Source: Candidatus Undinarchaeales archaeon (GTDB taxonomy: Archaea; SpSt-1190; JASMDC01). From it: 64,000 bases of DNA. Each line of letters begins with the position of its first letter. Position 1 is the first letter of the stretch. The DNA is taken from NCBI GenBank assembly GCA_030753015.1, contig JASMDC010000010.1, positions 32,099 to 96,098 of the forward strand, read 5' to 3'. The notes under the pieces were generated by a model. The model was not told the DNA's origin, ran no database searches, and saw only the letters and a list, made by a program, of their open reading frames with translations. Positions 9,972 through 19,044 of this stretch are shown here, piece after piece. The position numbers and the translations under genes are program-made.

Positions 9972-9992
9972 CCTTTTTTTCGCAAAAAAAGG
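9972..9992. terminator. A/T-tract hairpin, probable transcription terminator
   Basis: A perfect inverted repeat: CC + seven T, a CGC loop, then seven A + GG. It lies past the stop of the large gene at 10043 and gives a T7 run on that transcript, fitting archaeal U-tract termination. It also adjoins the histone promoter, so a regulatory role is possible. Confidence 0.55.
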
Positions 9993-10042
9993 CCGAATCG
10001 TGCCTCTTTCTCCAGAATACCCGCACAGAACGTCCCCGGGGC

Positions 10043-13000
10043 TCACTGCTGGGGATAACGTCGCCTCTGTTGCTGACCCGGCTGTTGTTGCTGTTGGCCC
10101 ATGCCAGCTTGTTGTTGCTGCTGACCCGGTTGTTGTTGCTGCTGACCCGGTTGTTGTTGCTGCTGACCCGGTTGTTGTTGCTGTTGGCCCATGCCAGCTT
10201 GCTGCTGTTGTTGGGGATAGCGCTGGCCGTACTGCTGCTGCTGGTAGCCTCGCTGGTAGTAGCCGGTCTGGGGGCGTCCCTGCATCCCTGGTTGCTGCTG
10301 CTGCATCCCCGGTTGTTGCTGCATCCCCGGCTTCGGCGCAGCTCCTGCTTGCCCCCCTCCTCCAGCCTGGGCGAGCTTGGCCTGGAACGCGTTAGCCACT
10401 CCCGCCTCGCGCATGTAAGCCATATAGCCGACCACACCAAGTAAGGATCCGAGGAGTACGAACACGACGGAGAACCTGACGACCTTCTGGAGCGTGGAGA
10501 GCTCTACCGTGGCCGGCTTGATGGTGTTAGCGACGATGAAGTCGTTCTGCCGCGCAATCACCTTGTTGATGGTGGCGAGGGCCGTATCGTACTCGCCTTC
10601 GAAGTACTGCTCTTCGGCCTCGTTGATCATCTTCTGGATCTCGAGACGGCCGTCCTCGTCCTCCACCTTCCCGATCCGGCTCTTGGCCTCAGAGAGCTTG
10701 TACTCAACCTCCTCGACCATTGTCTCGTTCACATCACCTGATGGCTTCTTCGTGGGCTCCGGTGTGGTACTGGCGCCGGGTGAGGCGGACGGGTCCACGC
10801 TCGTATCAGGGGTGGGACTCGGTCCGGATGTGGGTGTGGTGCTGGGCTTGACCGTGGGCTTCGGTGTCGTCGAGGCCGATGGTGTGACGGTGGCATTGGG
10901 CTTGGTCGTTGGTGTTGCGGTCGCATTGGGGGCGACCGTTGCATTGGGCGAGATTGTGGCATTGGGGGCGACCGTTGCATTGGGCGTGAGAGTAGCGTTG
11001 GGCGTGACGGTGGCGTTTGGAACAGGAGTTGGCGTCGCCGATACATCGGGGGCCTCGATCAGTGCCGTGGTGTTGACGCACCCTTCGTTCTCCAGGGTAT
11101 CGCGACAGCACACCTTGATCGTCTGGTTGCCTGGTGGGAGGTTCAGGATCCAGGAAACCGATGCGTTGGGCGACTCGATGGACGCGTTGCCCTCGAGCAT
11201 GGACGAGAGGGGCGTAGAGCTGTTGATGGTCACGGCGCACCGCTCCACGGGGAGGTAGGCGTCGGCGACGGACGTAGCGTTGACAGTGAGATTGCCGGAC
11301 ACGGCAAGATCAAACGTCGGCGGATCCTGGTCCCGCACGAACACCGTCGTATTGGTGACCGAGTCGTAATCGCTGGAGCAGTTGACCTTCGCGGTGATAT
11401 TGCCCGTGTCGGTGATGCTGAAGGAAAGGTAGGCCGAGCCCTGCTTCTTGCCGCTTTCGAGCATGTCCAGCACGGGACCCTTGGTACCGTTCTCGTACAC
11501 CAGTCGGCCGGAGCATGATGCTATGTGCTTGCTTTTGTAATCGGCATAGATCATCGCAGTACGGTCGGTGATCGGCTCGATCGGGCGCACGGTGACGTTG
11601 ATGGTACCATTGAGGCCGAGCGCCTGGAACGTGCTGTTGTCGGTGACGTTCCAGCGGCCGCCCTCGTTGATGACCCATGCCCGTGCCGTGATATAGGTCC
11701 CTGCCGTGAGATTGGCCTGGGCGATGGTGAACGTGATGTCGACGAGCCCGCTCTTCCCCGATAGGTCCTCGGTGACGTTCTTGAACTCACCAGTCGCGTT
11801 GTGTTCGAACACGGCGCTCGTAAGAGCGAGGGCGTCACCCGCCTTAACATCGATATCGACGTCCTGGTCGGCCGTGACACTGTCCGGGATGTCGCTGATA
11901 GTGATGTTGGGCGCTCCCGGGTAGCGGAGCAGGGAGATGGTGGAGTTGTTGTTCCCAAGGACGCCCACCAGGAGGTCGCCGTGGCTGCCAAGTGCGATGG
12001 AGGCGATCCGTTCGCCGGGCCACGTACGCGTCGCCAGCTCGTTGAGGTCCTTGTCGAGCAGCACGACCTTGCCACCTTCACCGGGCTTACCGCCACCTGC
12101 CACGAGCTCGATCTCATCGGAGGAGATCGCACCGGGGATGAGGTCGCCGAATGTGGCGATGGAGAGCGGAGCGATGTCGGTCACGGGGGTGAGAGGGGTA
12201 CCCGTGGCTGCGTACTTTGTGATGTCCGTGACGAGCACGTTCTGGTCCTGGATGCCCAGGATGATCTCCTTGAACCCGTAATCGGTCCCGATGGGGCCGT
12301 CATTGTCGATGATGTCGGCGGCGACGATCCTGCGGATATCGGTCCAACTGGGATCGGTGACCGATTTGATCTCGTCGAAGGCCTGAAGCCCGCGCTGGAG
12401 GATCACCAGCTTCGAGGTCACTCCGTTGCTCAGGGCCACGACGACCTCCTTGGTTCCGATGGCCTCCTCGTAGAGATTCTTGACATCGAGGTCCGAGACC
12501 GTGGTGTTCTCGTCCCAGGTCGTGACGGGAATGCTGCCGTCGAAGAGCTCGAGGTCCTTGGTGAGGATCTTGAGGAAAGGCCGCTTCTCATCGGCCGCCA
12601 CAGGGAGGTAGAATCCCCCGACCAGGATCTCAAGGGTTGTGCTCGAGATCTCGATGTCGGCGACATGGAGGGCGGTCGCGTAGGTCATGCGTCCGTCATG
12701 CGTCCAGTTCAGCTGCTTGACCATGTTGAGCTCACGGTTGAACACGATCACCTGGGATGTGACGTTCGTCGGATCGGTGGTGTTGTAGTTGAAGTTGGCC
12801 GTCACGACGATCTCCTTGAGGTCGTCGCCGTCGAGGTCCACGACCTCCATATCAGTGAACTGGTAGCCCCGTCCTAACAGGTCCCAGTTCATCAGCGACT
12901 TGACGGTCGTGGAGGGATCGGCCTCGTTAGCGAAGAAGATGAACGCCTTGTCCTTGGTCCCCGCGGGAGCTAATATGTGCCCGGCCATGACGATGGTGTC

Positions 13001-13159
13001 CGGCTCGCCGGGCCCCAGGGGCGTCTTGGCCACCTTGAGGATCTGGATATCGCCTGAGGACGTGTCGCTGGCGGTCTCGATGAGGGTGTAGGCGGCGAGG
13101 GCCGGTCGTAGGAGTAGAAGTATAAGAACTCCCAGTACCAAGAGGCGTCCCCTCTTCAT
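10043..13159 (-). CDS. large exported protein: propeller/Ig-like ectodomain, one C-terminal membrane helix, Gln-rich cytoplasmic tail
   Basis: The 1,038-residue product starts with a signal peptide (KRGRLLVLGVLILLLLRPALAA). Residues about 40-420 look like an FG-GAP/VCBS-type propeller (repeated segments such as VVDLDGDDLKEIVV and LGIQDQNVLV). Residues 420-720 are beta-sandwich-like with many N-glycosylation sequons. Then comes a Thr/Pro stalk with repeats of NATVTPNAT, a helical segment, one membrane helix near residue 910 (VVRFSVVFVLLGSLLGVVGYM) and a tail of about 110 residues rich in Gln, Gly and Pro. The topology (outside domain, glycosylated stalk, anchor, inside tail) is inferred. It lies directly downstream of the alpha-2-macroglobulin gene on the same strand. 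I do not recognise the family. Confidence 0.75.
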   Translation of the reverse strand: MKRGRLLVLGVLILLLLRPALAAYTLIETASDTSSGDIQILKVAKTPLGPGEPDTIVMAGHILAPAGTKDKAFIFFANEADPSTTVKSLMNWDLLGRGYQFTDMEVVDLDGDDLKEIVVTANFNYNTTDPTNVTSQVIVFNRELNMVKQLNWTHDGRMTYATALHVADIEISSTTLEILVGGFYLPVAADEKRPFLKILTKDLELFDGSIPVTTWDENTTVSDLDVKNLYEEAIGTKEVVVALSNGVTSKLVILQRGLQAFDEIKSVTDPSWTDIRRIVAADIIDNDGPIGTDYGFKEIILGIQDQNVLVTDITKYAATGTPLTPVTDIAPLSIATFGDLIPGAISSDEIELVAGGGKPGEGGKVVLLDKDLNELATRTWPGERIASIALGSHGDLLVGVLGNNNSTISLLRYPGAPNITISDIPDSVTADQDVDIDVKAGDALALTSAVFEHNATGEFKNVTEDLSGKSGLVDITFTIAQANLTAGTYITARAWVINEGGRWNVTDNSTFQALGLNGTINVTVRPIEPITDRTAMIYADYKSKHIASCSGRLVYENGTKGPVLDMLESGKKQGSAYLSFSITDTGNITAKVNCSSDYDSVTNTTVFVRDQDPPTFDLAVSGNLTVNATSVADAYLPVERCAVTINSSTPLSSMLEGNASIESPNASVSWILNLPPGNQTIKVCCRDTLENEGCVNTTALIEAPDVSATPTPVPNATVTPNATLTPNATVAPNATISPNATVAPNATATPTTKPNATVTPSASTTPKPTVKPSTTPTSGPSPTPDTSVDPSASPGASTTPEPTKKPSGDVNETMVEEVEYKLSEAKSRIGKVEDEDGRLEIQKMINEAEEQYFEGEYDTALATINKVIARQNDFIVANTIKPATVELSTLQKVVRFSVVFVLLGSLLGVVGYMAYMREAGVANAFQAKLAQAGGGGQAGAAPKPGMQQQPGMQQQQPGMQGRPQTGYYQRGYQQQQYGQRYPQQQQQAGMGQQQQQPGQQQQQPGQQQQQPGQQQQQAGMGQQQQQPGQQQRRRYPQQ
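10078..10215. repeat. 21-bp tandem repeats coding the Gln-rich tail
   Basis: Units coding QQQQQPG are repeated in tandem at about 10115-10190 and flanked on both sides by a second repeat unit coding QAGMGQ (10098-10115 and 10188-10203). The units are nearly identical at the DNA level, so copy number could change by slippage without losing frame. Confidence 0.8.
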
Positions 13160-13292
13160 GTATACATTACCTCCTGCGTAGTATTTATCCTTTACAGTAC
13201 GACTACTTAAGTCTCAATGATTTATAAAGCAGCATTGGATCGTAGGGTTACGCACGGCACCCCCATCCTACGTACGGCCGCTCTACGGACCT

Positions 13293-16200
13293 CTATCCCG
13301 CAACGGTGACCTCACCGGCCGCACTTTCTGCCGTTATCGCCGGGTTGTAGTAGGCGTAGGCCTTGCTCACCGGGATCTTGGCCTTCACCGGAAAGAGCGA
13401 CATCATCTTGAAGGAGAGGGCGAGCTCCTTATCTCTGGGCAGGTCGTCGATGTACAGTACGATCTTGCGCCCGGCCGTCTCGAACCGCATGATGGTGCCA
13501 TCCTCCAAGAGCGTGTCGAGTGAACCGGGATTGGCAGCGAATCCCGTGGGCACAGCGACGTCCACAAGGAGCATACCTGTGGAGGAACCCGAGCCGCGGT
13601 ACGTCACCGACACGTCCACGTCGATGAGGGCGGAGACGGCCACATCGGCCGTGTCATAAGTGACCTGAAGGTCGAGGTCCGGCGTCGGTGCGGCCTCGAG
13701 CAGGGCGGGCTCATGCCAGATACTGACGACCTGGGTGGACACCTCGCCGGAACCGTCGCCCACGAGCGAGACCGTGGCCGTGCCGCTGGGGACCTCAACG
13801 GTCTGGAGCACGTCGAAGTTGTCCTGATTAACATCCAGAGCGGCCACCTCGGTCCCGTCCGCGAGCACCCTGACGCTGAGATCGACCTCCCGGGCTTGTG
13901 AGCGAGCGGCGAGCATGAGTGTCTTGAAGGCCATCACCGTGTCCTGGGTGGAGCCGTACCCGCCGCGGCTGTTGCGCTGCGAGTGTATCCACTTGACGAT
14001 GCCGGCGGCCTCGGGACGCTTGAGCTCCATGAGGAGGATGGCAGCGTACGAAGCGGTCTCCACGGCCACGGTCGCGGGCTGGACGTGCAGGTCCTTGCCC
14101 TCGGTCACGGGCGCACCGAACGACGTCCCCTTCTCCCCCACCTGGGAGAGGTCGAGGACCATGTCGGCTGCCCGCTCGGCATCGGGCGAGGCTAGCCTGT
14201 TGAGGGCGAGCCCGGCGATGGAAAGGGCGTACGCGTCGCTCTTCGCGCTGTCGAGTTCGGCCTCCAGATAGGAGCGCGCTTTGTCGAGCACACCAGAGGG
14301 TGCTCGGCCGTAGTCGGAGAGGGCGAGCACGGTGTAGGCCGTGAGGCCGAAGGTGCCGGAGAGGCCGCCGGAGAGGTCCTTATGACAGAGGAACCCGACA
14401 GGTGCCCATGAGCCATCGGCACCCTGGTGGCTCACGATCCAGTCGGCGGTGCGGTCCATCACGCCCTCGTCGATGGTCATGAGCTCGCGGGCACCGCTGA
14501 AGGTCATAAGGACGAAGGCGGTCAGCCACAGGCTCCCCTCGGGATCTGAGTTACCGAAGGCGGAGAATGAGCCGTCAGTTCGCTGGAAGGTCAGCTCCCG
14601 TTGGTACCCCGTCTGCATGAGGAACTCCGACTTGGCGCGGATCTCGGGAGTGAGCTGGTCGCTTTGCTTGAGGTAGCGGAGCATCTCCGTGTTAGGCGCC
14701 ATCCTGATCATGGTCTGCTCGCCGCATCCGGTGGGGAGGGTTAGGAGGTTCTCGACACCGGTGATCGCCTGGGCGGCCAGGCTAGGCGTTACGTGCACGA
14801 GCACCTTGTCCGAGTCTGGGACGAGATCGACGGGCATGGACACGTCAACGTCGGTGCGCTGGCCGGCCGAGAGCATCGCGTTCTCCACCGACTCGCGACG
14901 GGTGCCCTCGGGATCCACGATGAGGGTCTTTACGACCGCGTCGGCCTTGTTCGGGCCCCTGGCCGTGATGCGCACCTTCCTGGTGCCGACCTTCGTGGGC
15001 CGGATGACGTACGTGACGGACCGGACGCCACTGGGCTCGACCTCCACCTCGGCGTCCGCGCCGGACACCAGGTCGTACCAGTCGCCGCCCTCCAGCGTCA
15101 CCTGGACCTTCTGGGGCACACCCAGGTAGTTGTACACCTGGACCTTGACCGGGAACTCCTCGCCGCGGATGACCGCGTATGGGAGGTCGGGATCCGCAAA
15201 GAACTCCTGGAACACCTTCAGGCTCCCCTCTGCGATGCCGAGACCTGCTGACGACGAGGATACCGCGTGGAGCCTCCATGTGGTGATGGAGTCTGGTACC
15301 GAGAGCGACATGGTGGCCGTTCCGTCGTCTGCGGTCTCCAAGTCAGGCACCCACATCCACGTCTCCGGGAAGAACTGGCGCACTCGCTCGACCTCGGCGA
15401 GCTCCTGGCCGTCGCTATCGTCGGCTGCCTGCGTCTTCTTTTCCATGGGCGCTGCTGCCATCATCCTCTTTGGAACCGCCATGACCGCTTTTTCGACCAT
15501 GTCGAATTCCATCGCCTCCTCGAAGAGACCACCGGGCGCCATGCCCCCGCGCATACCGATATCGGCCTCCTGCGTGCGTGGCACCACGAGGTCGTCCGAG
15601 GCGAGAACTATCAGCCCTGCCTCCTCCAGCGTCTCCCACGCGCCCTGCGGGGGTTTGTACGATGGCCCCCACCGATTGATATCGGGCTTCGGATGTGCCT
15701 CGGCGGACGGCTCCATGAACCGCCGCTCCAGCTCGTCGAACACCTGGCGGAGATTGAGGCGACCCTCGCTGAGGGCGAACACCGATTCGTCCACGATGGC
15801 GAACCCTATCTCGGACCTGCGCTGGGCGTCGAAGGACACAGTGACCGTGTCCCCCGGTGCCGCCTCATCCTTGTCGAATTCAGCGGTGAGCTCTACCGGG
15901 AGCTTCAGCTCAACATCGAAGGGCAGTGTGTCTGCGGCCACTTCGCTATCGGGATTGATGCGATAGGCCACGATCTTGGCCGACGGTGCCATGGTGGGCG
16001 TGACGGCGAAGGAGATAGCGTTACCGTCGCTCGCACCCGAGAACACCGTGCGCCCTCCGGCTACGACGTCGTAGAATGTCGTGCCCGGGAAGGTGGCGTG
16101 GGCCTCGGCCTCGAACAGCGTTCCGATCCCGATAACGCCTCTGGTCTTCTGGGCAAGATGGATGAACGAGGAGCTTGGCGAGTAGGCCAGTGTGAGGTCG

Positions 16201-17945
16201 AGCGAGGCGGTGGTCCCCTGGGCCGCAGCGGATACCGATCCCTTCTGAGTAGTGTTGGGGGGCGTGTAGGTCACAAGGGCCATACCGTTCTTCGTCTCGA
16301 CCGTCCGATCCGTTGATGTCCCCTCGCTCCACATGTCGTCGCTGAAGGCGGTCGACAGGACAACTTCCGCATCCACGGGCACGCCATCGGGCGTTTTGGT
16401 GATGACCAGGAGGTCAAAGGGCAGCCCGGGCTTGATCGTCGGGCTCTCGGCGATGAGCTGGATGACCAGCGGCGACTCGACGACCTTCAGAAGACGGGAT
16501 TCCTTCTCCTCGTGGTCGCCCGTGTCGGTGACGGTGATGTTGAGCATCAGCGAGCCCGCCCCTCCGGCGCCCACGGTCCCTGCAGCGAAACCAGCGGCAG
16601 CGAGATCGAACTCGGTGTTCCCCTCATCATCGAGCTCGGCGGTGTATGTAGCGTACTCCTCCCACACCCCGCGGTACACCGACGCTACGATCTCGGCCGT
16701 CCCCTTCACGGGCTTGCCAAAGAAGTAATTTCCTGACACCGAGCCCTTAACCTTCTCGTCGACGAGCACCCATTCCTTCTCCATGTCGACCTCGATCTTG
16801 AACTTGGGGAGCACGTACTTCTCCACGCGCACGTCCACCGTCGCCTCGGCGTCGCCCGATGTCGCCGTGACCTTCCAGGTGCCAAGGTTGAGCTCGGTGG
16901 CCAGTGGGAGGTCGAAGGACAAAGAGCCCCAGCCGGAGGACGTGTCCACCTTCTTGAAGACCTTGATGCCCTTCGCGTCCTGGACGCTCACCTCGAGGGG
17001 TGCTGACACGGGGCGAAGCTCGGCATCGAGCACCAGCACGCGGCCGCGGATCGTCTGTCCCGGCTTGTAGATCGGCTTGTCCGTCTCGATGAACAGCAGG
17101 CGTCCGACCTTGATGGAAACGTCGCCGGTCAGGTGGTCCGGGCCGGACTCGATTATGAGTCGGTAACCGCCCTCGGGCACATCAGGGACGGTGAAGGGAG
17201 CGAGCACGTGGCCGTCGGTACCGGTCTTCCCCTCGTAGACCATGGAGGGGGGTTCGTCGTCCTTGTTGAGGAGGAGGAGGGTGATAGGGGTGTCCGGGAC
17301 AGGGCCCCCTTTCTCATCTGTGACGGTGACCGTAGCGGCCGCGCTCCCTCCAGCGTAGAGTGTATCAGTGGTGACGAGCATGACCCGGTGGTCGGTGGCA
17401 GGGATGAGCGTCGTGGCGGTCGTACCCTTGATGTCCACGGCATGGGCGGCCAGTTCCGTCGTGTGCTCCTTGAACCGGGCGAGCAGGTCGGTACAGAGCG
17501 CGGTCTGGTCCCGGCCCCAACCGGCCACGACGATCGCGTAACGATTATCGGAGAGCCTGTTCTTGTACGCGCGCACCACGGCCCGCGGCTCTGTACAAGG
17601 CCAGGTTCGACCTGCACAGAAGTCCCACTTGGTGAGCCTGAGCTCTCGGGCGAAGCTGTTGACGGCGGGCCCGCCCACTACGATGAGATGGGCCTCCTGC
17701 CGGCTCCATGGCGTCAACTGGTCATCAGCGGACGAGATGGCGTCGAAGCCTGCGGCACGCAAACCCTTCTCCAGGGCCTTTGCAGCGGTCTCGTCATCAG
17801 CGTGGGCGGATGCGCCCCAGACGACGATCACCGTGTCGTCACCTATTCCCGCGATGGCCTCGTTGACGGACACTGCGGCAAGTCCCTGGCTGCATATCAG
17901 TGCCAAGATCAATAGGAAATGGAACGGTCGTACTCGGGCTCCCAT
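13293..17945 (-). CDS. alpha-2-macroglobulin family protein with intact thioester
   Basis: A 1,550-residue exported protein with an N-terminal signal peptide (FHFLLILALICSQGLAA). Residues 30-190 resemble an archaeal S-layer-like domain (LIVVGGPAVNSFARELRL). MG-type beta domains follow (IETDKPIYKPGQTIRGRV near residue 290), then a likely bait region rich in Met, Ala and Lys around residues 790-830, the thioester GCGEQ at 1073-1077 and the alpha/alpha barrel (GSLWLTAFVLMTF). In this family the thioester covalently traps proteases that cut the bait. There is no C-terminal anchor, unlike bacterial lipoprotein forms. A TATA-like TTAAAAA lies about 28 bases upstream of the start. Confidence 0.92.
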   Translation of the reverse strand: MGARVRPFHFLLILALICSQGLAAVSVNEAIAGIGDDTVIVVWGASAHADDETAAKALEKGLRAAGFDAISSADDQLTPWSRQEAHLIVVGGPAVNSFARELRLTKWDFCAGRTWPCTEPRAVVRAYKNRLSDNRYAIVVAGWGRDQTALCTDLLARFKEHTTELAAHAVDIKGTTATTLIPATDHRVMLVTTDTLYAGGSAAATVTVTDEKGGPVPDTPITLLLLNKDDEPPSMVYEGKTGTDGHVLAPFTVPDVPEGGYRLIIESGPDHLTGDVSIKVGRLLFIETDKPIYKPGQTIRGRVLVLDAELRPVSAPLEVSVQDAKGIKVFKKVDTSSGWGSLSFDLPLATELNLGTWKVTATSGDAEATVDVRVEKYVLPKFKIEVDMEKEWVLVDEKVKGSVSGNYFFGKPVKGTAEIVASVYRGVWEEYATYTAELDDEGNTEFDLAAAGFAAGTVGAGGAGSLMLNITVTDTGDHEEKESRLLKVVESPLVIQLIAESPTIKPGLPFDLLVITKTPDGVPVDAEVVLSTAFSDDMWSEGTSTDRTVETKNGMALVTYTPPNTTQKGSVSAAAQGTTASLDLTLAYSPSSSFIHLAQKTRGVIGIGTLFEAEAHATFPGTTFYDVVAGGRTVFSGASDGNAISFAVTPTMAPSAKIVAYRINPDSEVAADTLPFDVELKLPVELTAEFDKDEAAPGDTVTVSFDAQRRSEIGFAIVDESVFALSEGRLNLRQVFDELERRFMEPSAEAHPKPDINRWGPSYKPPQGAWETLEEAGLIVLASDDLVVPRTQEADIGMRGGMAPGGLFEEAMEFDMVEKAVMAVPKRMMAAAPMEKKTQAADDSDGQELAEVERVRQFFPETWMWVPDLETADDGTATMSLSVPDSITTWRLHAVSSSSAGLGIAEGSLKVFQEFFADPDLPYAVIRGEEFPVKVQVYNYLGVPQKVQVTLEGGDWYDLVSGADAEVEVEPSGVRSVTYVIRPTKVGTRKVRITARGPNKADAVVKTLIVDPEGTRRESVENAMLSAGQRTDVDVSMPVDLVPDSDKVLVHVTPSLAAQAITGVENLLTLPTGCGEQTMIRMAPNTEMLRYLKQSDQLTPEIRAKSEFLMQTGYQRELTFQRTDGSFSAFGNSDPEGSLWLTAFVLMTFSGARELMTIDEGVMDRTADWIVSHQGADGSWAPVGFLCHKDLSGGLSGTFGLTAYTVLALSDYGRAPSGVLDKARSYLEAELDSAKSDAYALSIAGLALNRLASPDAERAADMVLDLSQVGEKGTSFGAPVTEGKDLHVQPATVAVETASYAAILLMELKRPEAAGIVKWIHSQRNSRGGYGSTQDTVMAFKTLMLAARSQAREVDLSVRVLADGTEVAALDVNQDNFDVLQTVEVPSGTATVSLVGDGSGEVSTQVVSIWHEPALLEAAPTPDLDLQVTYDTADVAVSALIDVDVSVTYRGSGSSTGMLLVDVAVPTGFAANPGSLDTLLEDGTIMRFETAGRKIVLYIDDLPRDKELALSFKMMSLFPVKAKIPVSKAYAYYNPAITAESAAGEVTVAG

Positions 17946-18064
17946 ACCAGATTGATAGGCTTGCAGGGCTTAAAAACCGGCGTGTTTTTCTAGGGTTGAC
18001 ACCACACGGTCGTTCATAACGGAAAGAAAACGTTTTTATAGAGCCTCTGGGGCTCGGCGTCCTC

Positions 18065-18811
18065 GTGGACGCCGGGTATGATATCGTGCTTAGTGACTTC
18101 GACGGCACGATATACCACGAGGGCAAGATAGATCCCGAGGTCGTCGAGGCCTTCCGCCGAGAGCACGAGGAAGGACGACGTGTAGGGATCGTCACCGGGG
18201 CAGGTGTTGACCACGTTCTTGACTGCCTCGAGGAGACCGGTGCCACTGAAATGCTCCAGTACGTCGACTTCATCGCCACCCAGTCGGCGGCCGAGTTCCA
18301 CACCCTTGAGAACGGTGAGGTGACCGAGAGCATCTACCTCGTGACCGATGAGGTCCGGGACCTCGTGGCCGAGCTCCACCCCCGGTTCGAGGAGATCTGC
18401 GGAGGGTCCACTTTCAACTGGGGCGGATCCCTCGGGTACATCACCGGCGACGATATCGAGCGACGCGACAGCATCGCCAAAGAGCTCAGGGAAGAGTTCT
18501 CACCTTACGGGCTCAAGGTGCAGACCTGGGCCACCGGTGTAGGCATCTCCCCGGTGACCAAGTACGACGGACTGGACCGGTACTTTACCGAGCATGAGGG
18601 TGAGATACCAGTTGCTCTCGCTCTCGGCGATAGCGAGAACGATGTCCCGCTATTCACCTTTGCCAAGGAGCACGGTGGGTACGCTGGTCAGGTGGGGAAC
18701 GGTCGAGACCTTGATTTCCCGGTCGACTACAAGGCGACGGCACACGCTGGTGCGGGCGTGGCCGAAATCATCGATCACTACCGCGATATGCCGGACGGGT
18801 ACGCTCTCTAA
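18065..18811 (+). CDS. HAD-superfamily phosphatase (Cof / phosphoglycolate-phosphatase-like)
   Basis: The 248-residue product has the HAD catalytic motif DFDGT near residue 11 with the nucleophilic aspartate, and the C-terminal GDSEND motif of type-IIB (Cof) HADs; the insert between them is the cap. Related archaeal proteins hydrolyse phosphoglycolate or sugar phosphates, but the substrate is unknown. The start is a GTG, supported by a TTTTTATAG box about 29 bases upstream, suggesting a leaderless message. The gene stands alone, with the upstream neighbour divergent. Confidence 0.82.
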   Translation: MDAGYDIVLSDFDGTIYHEGKIDPEVVEAFRREHEEGRRVGIVTGAGVDHVLDCLEETGATEMLQYVDFIATQSAAEFHTLENGEVTESIYLVTDEVRDLVAELHPRFEEICGGSTFNWGGSLGYITGDDIERRDSIAKELREEFSPYGLKVQTWATGVGISPVTKYDGLDRYFTEHEGEIPVALALGDSENDVPLFTFAKEHGGYAGQVGNGRDLDFPVDYKATAHAGAGVAEIIDHYRDMPDGYAL

Positions 18812-18842
18812 ACCTAATCCTTCGTGTCCCGGGAAGGGCACC

Positions 18843-18961
18843 ATGTGTCGCACCATAGCGTGATACTGAGTGTCGCTGGATGCTGAAGGGGCATCACCAA
18901 TACGTTACGGTCGCTCCTAATGTGCCCATGGAAGTGCCAAGATGTGTCGCACTATAGCGTG
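18843..18961. repeat. two 20-bp direct repeats upstream of peptidase T
   Basis: ATGTGTCGCACCATAGCGTG at 18843-18862 recurs at 18942-18961 with one change (C to T). The copies start 99 bases apart in the 230-bp gap between the HAD gene and pepT, about 25 bases upstream of the pepT TATA element (CTATTTATACC, 18988-18998). They could be regulator sites or a mobile remnant. I see no gene in the gap. Confidence 0.6.
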
Positions 18962-19044
18962 TCACGAGGATACGCCCACCAGTGATTAACTATTTATACC
19001 GCTTTACCTGCCGAATCCGGCTGTCAGTCAGACGGTGATATACC

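Noticed and set aside
10078..10215. Repeats resembling a CRISPR array
   Set aside because: The 21-bp units are directly in tandem without unique spacers and code in frame for Gln-rich peptide.
9928..10440. Long N-terminal extension of the histone frame
   Set aside because: It is antisense to the Gln-rich repeats, low in complexity, and the histone fold is complete from ATG 9927 with its own promoter elements.
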